This document shows, piece after piece, positions 1 through 5,547 of a stretch of DNA of 5,547 nucleotides (position 1 is its first letter; each line of letters opens with the position of its first letter). Below the pieces are notes generated by a model. It made no database searches. It worked only from the letters and a program-made list of their open reading frames with translations, and was not told the DNA's origin. The stretch is taken from positions 1 to 5,547 of the forward strand of contig JAGQKQ010000127.1 in the NCBI GenBank assembly GCA_020430005.1. The letters are read 5' to 3'. This DNA is from Candidatus Omnitrophota bacterium. GTDB taxonomy: Bacteria > Omnitrophota > Gorgyraeia > Zapsychrales > Zapsychraceae. The position numbers and the translations under genes were made by a program.

Positions 1-1168
1 GTTTCTTACAGATTTTTCTTAAGGTTTCCACATCCAGAGCATCATTATCGTCTAAAACCACGCCGTTTGTCTTTTTCTCTTTTCCATCACCGCGGACATA
101 TACATTCTTTTTGACCAGCTTCTCTCCAATAAGAATACCGGCACCTTTATCAACAGCCAGATGCGGGTAGACAACTTTTTTGGAAGAAATTTTTTCTCCC
201 AAGTGTTGTTTCAGTAAAGCCACAGCGCCCAGTAAAACGGCATCATCACCTAAAAGAGACGGTTCAATTTTACATTGATCGATATTTTTAAAAAAAGGAT
301 CACCGTCAGAGATTTTACGGATTTTGGGAAGCATATACTGGCCGCATGCCTCAATCACACCTCCCCCTAAAATAATCATGTCGGGATTAAAAATATGACG
401 GATAGATATACACGCTTTGCCCAACACATGGCATACATCGTTGATCACTTCCGTGACCACTTTGTCCTTTCGTTTCAACGCTTCCGCAAGCATACCGCTT
501 TTAATCGTTGCCGTTCCTTTTTTTTGTAACTGAGTTATGATACTTTTTTGTCCTTTTTTTATACGGCTTTTGATTTCTCGTTCAATCGCGCGGCGACTGG
601 CCAGAGCTTCCAGCGTTCCATAAACACCGGCACTTTGATGTTTACTCTGCAAATCAATAATCATATGGCCTAATTCGCCGGCTGCTCCCTGAGCTCCATC
701 AACAAGCTTTCCATTAATGATAATCGCTCCGCCAACCCCTGTTCCGGGAAAAATACCGATGATATTTTCCTCTTCTTTACCAATACCCTGCCATTTCGCT
801 CCTAATAGACCAAGATTAACATCATTCCCGAGAAAGACCTTTGTTTGGAATTGTTTTTCCAGATTGGCGGCCAATGGATAACCGGCAAGATTAACGTTTG
901 GTGTCACAAGAATGTCTCTATGGTTGGGTTTTATAAGACCGGGAATGCCGACACCAATTCCAATAATGGTTTCCGGCGTAACGTTCTGTTCGGTTAATAA
1001 ATCTGTTACAACCGTTATAATCATTTTACCAACCTGTGCGGCCGGTTTGTTTTGTGGTGTGGGTGCCTTTTTCGTCCCGATAATTACTCCGGAACGATCA
1101 ACGAGGCCCGCAAAAATCTTTGTTCCACCGACATCAACACCAATGTAATATGTCTCATTTTTTTTCAT
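1..1168 (-). CDS. ROK-family sugar kinase-like protein with C-terminal extension (partial, 3' end missing)
   Basis: I translated 389 codons from the ATG at 1168 to the left edge without a stop. Residues about 7-325 form a ROK domain, the family of glucokinases, N-acetylmannosamine kinases and related proteins that phosphorylate sugars with ATP. Motifs are the phosphate loop DVGGTK (12-17), GNDVN with the predicted catalytic base D116, the second phosphate motif GTGVGG (142-147), sugar-contact residues in GELGH (E165, H168) and TLEALAS (E187), and the adenosine motif NPDMIILGGGV (261-271). There is no N-terminal helix-turn-helix, so it is a kinase rather than a NagC/XylR-type repressor. Two things are odd. 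The three cysteines of the ROK zinc motif CxCGxxGC are replaced by Q178, A180 and T185, although H168 is kept. In addition, the protein runs at least 60 residues beyond a normal ROK domain (about 330 to 389 and further). The exact sugar is unknown; glucose is the default guess. It overlaps MPE-HD by 14 bases and is the last gene seen in the cluster. Confidence 0.9.
   Translation of the reverse strand, partial: MKKNETYYIGVDVGGTKIFAGLVDRSGVIIGTKKAPTPQNKPAAQVGKMIITVVTDLLTEQNVTPETIIGIGVGIPGLIKPNHRDILVTPNVNLAGYPLAANLEKQFQTKVFLGNDVNLGLLGAKWQGIGKEEENIIGIFPGTGVGGAIIINGKLVDGAQGAAGELGHMIIDLQSKHQSAGVYGTLEALASRRAIEREIKSRIKKGQKSIITQLQKKGTATIKSGMLAEALKRKDKVVTEVINDVCHVLGKACISIRHIFNPDMIILGGGVIEACGQYMLPKIRKISDGDPFFKNIDQCKIEPSLLGDDAVLLGAVALLKQHLGEKISSKKVVYPHLAVDKGAGILIGEKLVKKNVYVRGDGKEKKTNGVVLDDNDALDVETLRKICKK
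1155..1168 (-). other. 14-base overlap of MPE-HD stop and ROK start, with an A8 run
   Basis: On the minus strand the stretch reads ATGAAAAAAAATGA: the ATG opens the ROK gene and the final TGA closes MPE-HD. A weak GAG (1177-1179) is the only Shine-Dalgarno-like element ahead of it, so ROK translation probably depends on ribosomes finishing MPE-HD. An in-frame TGA just upstream of the ATG rules out a longer ROK start. Confidence 0.75.
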
Positions 1169-2498
1169 TAATTTTTCTCACTGTTATATGTACATTCCGT
1201 TTAAATGTATATTGAAACAAATCCGACTTTTTCAACGCCGATTCCTGATCCCAATCCGAAAAACCATTTGATGAAATCTCAAGAATTATTTTTTTGGTTT
1301 TAACCAAACATTTTAAATTTTTAACGGCGTTAACATGACTACGATCCAAACCATCGGCTAATCTTAACATGCCCGCCAGCTTGTTAATTTCCTCTTTTTT
1401 CCGGCTGCTTAATTCCCCATAATATTTATGCGAGTCCTTCGGCAATGCCCGTCGGTGATATCGGGCCACCATGGCGACAATCAATTTTTCCTCCTTTGTT
1501 AAAGGAAGGCTGAACGATTTCAAGATAATGTCTCTTGATGTTTTATGATGCCGCACTCTCCCCTTAATCCAGCCAATGTCATGAAGCAATGAAGCCGATT
1601 GTAATAATATACGGCGGCGGCTGTCCAACTTATGCAAATCTTTAAGCTGGTCAAAAAGTTTTAAAGCGAGCTTTGTGACCTGATGAGAATGTTTTTGTTC
1701 ATAATCGCAGGACCGGGCCAGCTTCAAAACCTCCGCGATGACGGTCTTCTCATCCGCTCCGGCGGATTGTTGTTTAACATCATCCAGACTTTTTCCTTCC
1801 TTGATCGACTGAATAATGTCTTTCGGAAACTTTTCCTTTTTCATTTTTCGTAATACCTTATTCACATTATAATCAAGCCGTTTATTGTAAACGGTCAGTT
1901 GGCCGTTTTTCGCTTCAAGAATGGCATAGGAAGCCCGCGGATCGGAATCAAACGGACGTCCAACGCTGCCGGGATTAATAAACCGCACACGATTAATGCT
2001 CTTATCAAAAAACTCATGGGTATGTCCGCATAACACAACGTCAGCGTCGGCTGTTTTGGCCAGTTCAGCGAAACGTTTGCGCGGCGTATCTTTTTTTAAC
2101 GGTTCATCAATTTTATCGGGACTCCCATGAACCAAAAGAAACCGCTGCCCTTCTTTTTCCACACGCATTGTTGACGATAATTCTTTCATATACTTTTTTG
2201 AACGCGACAACCATTGCCGATCCGTCCAGTTAAAAGAGAAATATTTGGACGGGTCTTTTGTTTTTTTCCAGCGTGTTTTCTTACCCGGAAACTTAAGAAC
2301 ATTCAAATCATAATTCCCGACAATACTAACATTCGCTGTGCTTTTCAGCCGGTCCACCACTTTTTGCGGATACGGACCATAACCGACAAAGTCTCCCAGA
2401 TACCATATCTCTTCTATACCCTGCTCTTCAACATCCTTCAAGACCGCTTCCAATGCCGGTAAATTGGCGTGCGCGTCGGATAACACAGCCACTCTCAT
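1155..2498 (-). CDS. Calcineurin-like metallophosphoesterase fused to a Ppx/GppA-type HD domain
   Basis: This 447-residue protein has two phosphohydrolase-type domains. Residues 1 to about 245 are a calcineurin-like metallophosphoesterase of the YfcE/ApaH-like kind, with metal-site motifs SDAHAN (D8, H10), LGDFVGYGP (D36), GNYD (N62), LLVHGSP (H124), GHTH (H159, H161) and NPGSVGRP (175-182). GNYD carries Tyr where the GNHD form has the catalytic His. Residues about 250-447 resemble the C-terminal HD domain of Ppx/GppA exopolyphosphatases. Visible there are DYEQKHSHQV (H270, H272), LLHDIGW (H306, D307), HHKTS (H317, H318), ARYHRR (H348) and LRLADGLDRS (D382), a complete set of HD metal ligands. 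The actin-like phosphatase domain that normally precedes this HD domain is absent. Placed after ppk1 and CHAD, the enzyme is plausibly a polyphosphatase or a hydrolase of a phosphate-rich nucleotide such as Ap4A or (p)ppGpp. The substrate is inferred, not shown. The start at 2498 follows a perfect AGGAGG. The last 14 bases overlap the next gene. Confidence 0.9.
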   Translation of the reverse strand: MRVAVLSDAHANLPALEAVLKDVEEQGIEEIWYLGDFVGYGPYPQKVVDRLKSTANVSIVGNYDLNVLKFPGKKTRWKKTKDPSKYFSFNWTDRQWLSRSKKYMKELSSTMRVEKEGQRFLLVHGSPDKIDEPLKKDTPRKRFAELAKTADADVVLCGHTHEFFDKSINRVRFINPGSVGRPFDSDPRASYAILEAKNGQLTVYNKRLDYNVNKVLRKMKKEKFPKDIIQSIKEGKSLDDVKQQSAGADEKTVIAEVLKLARSCDYEQKHSHQVTKLALKLFDQLKDLHKLDSRRRILLQSASLLHDIGWIKGRVRHHKTSRDIILKSFSLPLTKEEKLIVAMVARYHRRALPKDSHKYYGELSSRKKEEINKLAGMLRLADGLDRSHVNAVKNLKCLVKTKKIILEISSNGFSDWDQESALKKSDLFQYTFKRNVHITVRKINEKK

Positions 2499-2507
2499 CC
2501 GCCTCAT

Positions 2508-2513
2508 CCTCCT
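2508..2513 (-). promoter_or_regulatory. Strong Shine-Dalgarno site that decides the MPE-HD start
   Basis: A perfect AGGAGG starts on the last base of the CHAD stop codon (TGA, 2515-2513). It lies 9 bases before the ATG at 2498, which is ideal spacing. The in-frame ATG at 2507 touches the site and the TTG codons at 2519 and 2516 lie upstream of it, so those starts are unlikely. It is the strongest ribosome binding site in the cluster. Confidence 0.85.
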
Positions 2514-3427
2514 CAACAAATACTGCTATATTGATAGGCATAAAAATATTCAACCAACTCTTCAAAGAATCGTTCCCGTTTCGCTCGGGACCAGTTACTC
2601 ATAAAAGCGCGGTACACTTTATGTCGCTGTGCCTTCAGATGACGTTCCAATCCAGTTAATACCGAACGTTCCTGGTCCGAAATATCTTTGCCGGACATGT
2701 AATACGAATTTCTTATCTGCCAGACGTCATAATCGTGAATATCCCCTAATTGCCGGTGAAACAGCACAACCCGCTCGGCATAGTTTTTCAACTCCCCACT
2801 GTAAATATTTTGCACACCCTCCAGACTATAACGCAGATGCTTTACACAAATTCGCATTTGATGCAGCTCCTCACTTTTTTCCGGTTGCGAAACAATAGCA
2901 TCATAAGCCAATATATCCCGGCATCTTTTAAAAACCGCTTTTCGACAAACCTTATAGATCTTTGAAGAATCCGTCTTTTGCGATTTCTTGGCCGTCTTAA
3001 CCAGCATCTTCGATAATCGTGCCGGCCACTTGGCCCGGGCAAAATCACCTAACACCTCGGCTACCTGCTCCTGCTCTTTCTCACGCTGATCTTTACAATG
3101 ATTAAGCAGTGTCGTAACGACTTTCTTCCGTTCGGGATTGGTCAAATGCGTTCGATATCGTCGGAGAAATGCCATATAAACGTCAAGATCCCGTGACACC
3201 GAAGTAGCCGAAGCCACTTTATTAAGCGCCTTATTCCACTTTTTGATTCTTCTTGCGGAAAATAAACTATCGAACATCTCCAGCATATTCTTGAACCGTC
3301 GGATATTAACCCTCAGTTGATGGAGAAAAAAAACTTTGTTCGATAATCGAACTTCTTCACTGAACTTTTTAATTCCGGCAACATACGGGGCAATAAAATC
3401 GACCGCTATTAAACTATACTTCGTCAT
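2513..3427 (-). CDS. Stand-alone CHAD-domain protein, predicted polyphosphate-binding
   Basis: CHAD (conserved histidine alpha-helical domain) proteins bind polyphosphate through basic helices and are known to sit on polyphosphate granules. This 304-residue protein is almost entirely a CHAD domain, with its two expected helical halves. The first half has LHQLRVNIRRFK (H36, R39, R43, R44) and then SRDLDV (78-83). The second half repeats the pattern as LHQMRICVKHLRY (H189, R192, K196, R199) and then LGDIHDYDVW (227-236). Lysine and arginine are abundant throughout, which suits a polyanion ligand. There is no CYTH (triphosphate tunnel) domain fused to it, as many CHAD proteins have, and no signal peptide or membrane segment, so a cytoplasmic location is expected. 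The ATG at 3427 is chosen because of AAGGA upstream and because the domain starts shortly after it. The first 14 bases overlap the end of ppk1, implying translational coupling and roughly matched synthesis. Its likely role is to anchor or organise the polymer made by PPK1. Confidence 0.9.
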   Translation of the reverse strand: MTKYSLIAVDFIAPYVAGIKKFSEEVRLSNKVFFLHQLRVNIRRFKNMLEMFDSLFSARRIKKWNKALNKVASATSVSRDLDVYMAFLRRYRTHLTNPERKKVVTTLLNHCKDQREKEQEQVAEVLGDFARAKWPARLSKMLVKTAKKSQKTDSSKIYKVCRKAVFKRCRDILAYDAIVSQPEKSEELHQMRICVKHLRYSLEGVQNIYSGELKNYAERVVLFHRQLGDIHDYDVWQIRNSYYMSGKDISDQERSVLTGLERHLKAQRHKVYRAFMSNWSRAKRERFFEELVEYFYAYQYSSIC

Positions 3428-5456
3428 TATGCACTTGTCCTTGAATAAAATATTCCTGCGCGTTAAACGACTCCGTTTTCGTTTTGAACTTTTTGTATTC
3501 TTTATCCTCGCGAAGCTCCCAACTCTTAACATTATCCTTCCAGTACAATTCCAGGATATTCTTTAACTTCATCTTAATTTCATCGTTATAAATCTCGAAA
3601 AGCAATTCAATTCGCCGGTCAAGATTTCTCCGCATCCAATCAGCCGAAGACAGAAAAATACGCGGCCTGTCATTATTATTAAACTCCAGAATCCGGGTAT
3701 GTTCTAAAAACCGACCCACAATACTGTGAACCCTGATATTGTCACTCAATCCTTTGACGCGTGGAATAAGACAACAAATGCCCCGGATAATCAATCGTAT
3801 CTTTACACCGGCCTTTGACGCCTCATAAAGTTTCTCGGCAATCATAAAATCTTCCAGTGAATTTAATTTGGCTGTGATGGCTCCGTTTTTATATTTTTTG
3901 TGATATTTGATTTCCCGGTCAATAAGCGAAATAAGATAATCCCGCAAATCATCGGGAGCGCTAATAACTCTTTTTAAGGAGGCCGGTTTGGAGTATCCGG
4001 TCACCACATTAAACACATCCGAAATATCTCTGGCAAAATCTTCATTGCAGGTAAAATATCCAATATCCGTATAAACCTTTGCTGTATTTTCATTATAGTT
4101 TCCCGTCGATAAATGAACATAGCGGTTAATAAACCCTTCCTCTTTTCTCACCACCAGAGTCATCTTGGAATGAACCTTCAAACCGGGAATACCATAAATA
4201 ACATGACAACCCATCATTTCCAGTTCCTTAGCCCAACGAATATTATTTTCCTCATCAAAACGGGCTTTTATCTCTACAAGAATCGTGACTTGTTTATTAT
4301 TTTCGGCGGCCTCTTTCAACGCGCGGACAATAGCCGAATCCTTGTTAGTTCTGTACAAGGTCATCTTAATCGCCAAAACATTTTCATCTCTCGCCGCAGC
4401 TTGAATCATTTGCACTGTCGGATCAAAAGAATCGTACGGCACATGAAGAATAAAATCCCCTTCTTTAATCTTTTCAAAAATATTTTCAAATTCCAGCTTC
4501 CGGGGTGTGTACCCCTGATAACACAAATTCGGTTTATCAATATAAGAAATGAGTTCAAACAGATATGTCAGATCAAAATGGCTGCCGATACGAACAACTT
4601 CTTCCATCGGAAAACTTAATCCCTCACAAATCATGTCGGATAATTCCGGACTGCAGCTTTCTTCCACTTCCAGATAAACAACTTTTGCGGTTCTCCTTTT
4701 TTTAACCTCCCCTTCAATTTCTTTCAGAAGGTTTTGGGTCTCCTCTTCTTCAACATCCAACTCGCTGTCACGGATAACGCGAAATAAGGTTGTCTGTTGA
4801 ATTTTGTAGCCCTTAAAGAAGGTCGGTAAATTGGCTCTGACAATATCCTCCATTAAAATAAACCGGTACTCATTTTTCTTGGAAGGCAGTCTCAACACGC
4901 GGGGAACATTTTTGGGAATTGGAATAATGGCCAAATACCCCTCTCCCTTACGCTTGATATGCACGGCAAAGGCCAAAGTCTTGGTAGGTAAGACGGGAAA
5001 CGGATGTCCGGCATCCACACCGAGCGGTGTAATAATGGGATACAATGTTGTCGCGAAATAATCTGTAACAAACCTCTTCTGATCTTTTTTTAAAGAGCTC
5101 ATATTTTCGATCTTGACCCCTTCGCCGGCAAGATCCCTGGATAATATCTGATTATATGTTCCGTAAAGATCTTTTATTCCTTCCCGGCATCCCAGACTGA
5201 CTTCTTCGAGAAATTCCTGCGGATAAAATCCTAATTGGTCCTGTATATTGGAACTCTGTTCTTTTTTGGTTTTCAGACCGGCCACACGCACCATAAGAAA
5301 TTCATCCAGATTGCTCATAAAGATAGCCAGAAATTTCAAACGCTCCAGCAATGGATTATTTTTGTCCTTGGCCTCTCCTAAAACGCGCTGATTGAATTTC
5401 AGCCAGCTTAAATCCCTGGCAATAAATTTATCTTTCGGTTCAAACACTTTTTTCAT
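3414..5456 (-). CDS. ppk1: Polyphosphate kinase 1 (EC 2.7.4.1)
   Basis: The enzyme moves the gamma-phosphate of ATP reversibly onto a growing inorganic polyphosphate chain through a phosphohistidine intermediate. The 680-residue length is close to the usual roughly 690 for PPK1. In order, I read an N-terminal helical domain (about 1-105, with DLSWLKFN and MSNLDEF near 15-53), a head domain (about 106-315), and two phospholipase-D-like catalytic domains, C1 (about 316-495) and C2 (about 496-665). The autophosphorylated histidine is H429 in GLKVHSK, and the second catalytic histidine is H586 in GRFLEHTR. The Mg/phosphate-binding arginines correspond to R369 (LYRTN) and R399 (EIKARF). STGNYNE (450-456) and SSADWM (603-608) are further family motifs. 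All key residues are intact, so the enzyme should be active. The start at 5456 is supported by AAGGGA upstream and by the normal family N-terminus. The last 14 bases overlap the CHAD gene. The lysine-rich tail after about 650 is typical C-terminal variation. Confidence 0.97.
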   Translation of the reverse strand: MKKVFEPKDKFIARDLSWLKFNQRVLGEAKDKNNPLLERLKFLAIFMSNLDEFLMVRVAGLKTKKEQSSNIQDQLGFYPQEFLEEVSLGCREGIKDLYGTYNQILSRDLAGEGVKIENMSSLKKDQKRFVTDYFATTLYPIITPLGVDAGHPFPVLPTKTLAFAVHIKRKGEGYLAIIPIPKNVPRVLRLPSKKNEYRFILMEDIVRANLPTFFKGYKIQQTTLFRVIRDSELDVEEEETQNLLKEIEGEVKKRRTAKVVYLEVEESCSPELSDMICEGLSFPMEEVVRIGSHFDLTYLFELISYIDKPNLCYQGYTPRKLEFENIFEKIKEGDFILHVPYDSFDPTVQMIQAAARDENVLAIKMTLYRTNKDSAIVRALKEAAENNKQVTILVEIKARFDEENNIRWAKELEMMGCHVIYGIPGLKVHSKMTLVVRKEEGFINRYVHLSTGNYNENTAKVYTDIGYFTCNEDFARDISDVFNVVTGYSKPASLKRVISAPDDLRDYLISLIDREIKYHKKYKNGAITAKLNSLEDFMIAEKLYEASKAGVKIRLIIRGICCLIPRVKGLSDNIRVHSIVGRFLEHTRILEFNNNDRPRIFLSSADWMRRNLDRRIELLFEIYNDEIKMKLKNILELYWKDNVKSWELREDKEYKKFKTKTESFNAQEYFIQGQVHNDEV
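3438..3442 (-). promoter_or_regulatory. Ribosome binding site of the CHAD gene, inside the ppk1 3' end
   Basis: AAGGA lies within the final ppk1 codons, 10 bases before the ATG at 3427. It favours that ATG over the longer open frame back to 3532. The 35 extra residues of the longer frame are merely a basic shadow of the ppk1 C-terminus. Confidence 0.6.
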
Positions 5457-5460
5457 AACA

Positions 5461-5466
5461 TCCCTT
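5461..5466 (-). promoter_or_regulatory. Ribosome binding site of ppk1
   Basis: On the minus strand AAGGGA is followed by TGTT and then the ATG at 5456. The purine core matches a Shine-Dalgarno site, with a rather short gap of 4-5 bases. It sits directly after the stop of the upstream gene, which supports re-initiation or co-transcription rather than a separate ppk1 promoter. Confidence 0.65.
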
Positions 5467-5547
5467 TTAACTATGCTGCTTAAGGATCAGATTGATTTTA
5501 TTTCCGGATATTTCCTCAAACAACTGCTTACGGTCCGACAAAGAAAT
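5467..5547 (-). CDS. C-terminal end of an unidentified protein (partial, 26 residues)
   Basis: Only the last 26 codons and a TAA stop (5469-5467) are in the window; the start lies beyond the right edge. Of the three minus-strand frames here, this is the only one that stays open up to the ppk1 ribosome binding site. The other two meet stops within this stretch. The tail contains LSDRKQLFEEISGNK followed by a hydrophobic-basic end (LILKQHS), which looks like a short charged helix. The stop lies 10 bases before the ppk1 ATG, so the gene is probably the upstream member of the same operon. The fragment is too short to assign a family, and I do not recognise it. That it is coding rests on the open frame and the spacing alone. 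Confidence 0.6.
   Translation of the reverse strand: MSLSDRKQLFEEISGNKINLILKQHS

Noticed and set aside
912..1148. Plus-strand open frame of 78 codons
   Set aside because: It is the reverse of the N-terminal ROK domain, whose motifs clearly mark the minus strand as coding. The low-complexity Pro/Thr/Ile product is typical of a shadow frame.
1..1168. ROK transcriptional repressor (NagC/Mlc type)
   Set aside because: The protein starts directly with the phosphate-loop strand, with no helix-turn-helix domain, and keeps the catalytic Asp and ATP motifs.
1155..2498. Annotation as classical exopolyphosphatase Ppx or GppA
   Set aside because: Only the C-terminal HD domain matches that family. The actin-like phosphatase domain with its phosphate loops is missing and is replaced by a metallophosphoesterase.
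2499..2519. Longer starts (TTG 2519, ATG 2507) for MPE-HD
   Set aside because: The AGGAGG at 2508-2513 would be inside or touching the coding start. The ATG at 2498 has ideal spacing, and its product begins with the conserved first strand (MRVAVLSDAH).
3428..3532. A 35-residue N-terminal extension of the CHAD protein
   Set aside because: It would be read entirely out of frame within the ppk1 C-terminus. The ATG at 3427 has its own AAGGA site and directly precedes the CHAD fold.
4113..4619. Plus-strand open frame of 168 codons
   Set aside because: It lies wholly inside ppk1, antisense to a strongly conserved part of the C1 domain. The predicted protein has no recognisable domain and no clear ribosome binding site.
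1..5547. Runs of T on the plus strand (for example 530-560) as terminators
   Set aside because: They are reverse complements of lysine AAA codons within intact genes and are not preceded by a convincing GC-rich hairpin.

Overview
The window is one tightly packed, single-direction gene cluster on the minus strand, read from right to left. It starts with the last 26 codons of an unidentified gene (5467-5547). A complete polyphosphate kinase gene, ppk1 (3414-5456), follows, then a stand-alone CHAD-domain gene (2513-3427), then a two-domain phosphohydrolase gene (1155-2498). The cluster ends with a ROK-family sugar-kinase-like gene (1-1168) that runs off the left edge. Nothing convincing is coded on the plus strand, and no RNA gene, mobile element, repeat array or CRISPR was seen.

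The genes nearly touch. There are 10 bases before ppk1, a 14-base overlap ppk1/CHAD, 14 bases between CHAD and the phosphohydrolase, and another 14-base overlap phosphohydrolase/ROK. No room is left for internal promoters or terminators, so the set is most likely one operon with coupled translation. The promoter should lie right of 5547 and the terminator left of position 1.

The theme is inorganic polyphosphate. PPK1 makes the polymer from ATP, and CHAD proteins bind it and localise to polyphosphate granules. The third gene carries the alpha-helical HD domain that normally forms the C-terminal half of Ppx/GppA exopolyphosphatases, but here it is joined to a calcineurin-like metallophosphoesterase instead of the usual actin-like (ASKHA) phosphatase domain. 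The fourth gene is a ROK kinase that has lost its structural zinc cysteines and has an extra C-terminal region. My working picture (inference) is a synthesis, binding and turnover module in which an unusual MPE-HD enzyme takes the place of Ppx. The ROK kinase would link it to sugar phosphorylation, possibly even with polyphosphate as phosphate donor.

The organism is clearly bacterial: Shine-Dalgarno sites, ATG starts, short overlaps. The sequence is AT-leaning, rich in lysine AAA codons and without obvious signs of transfer. The lineage cannot be fixed from the sequence. A poorly cultured Gram-negative group, such as Omnitrophota or a relative, would fit, but this is only a guess.
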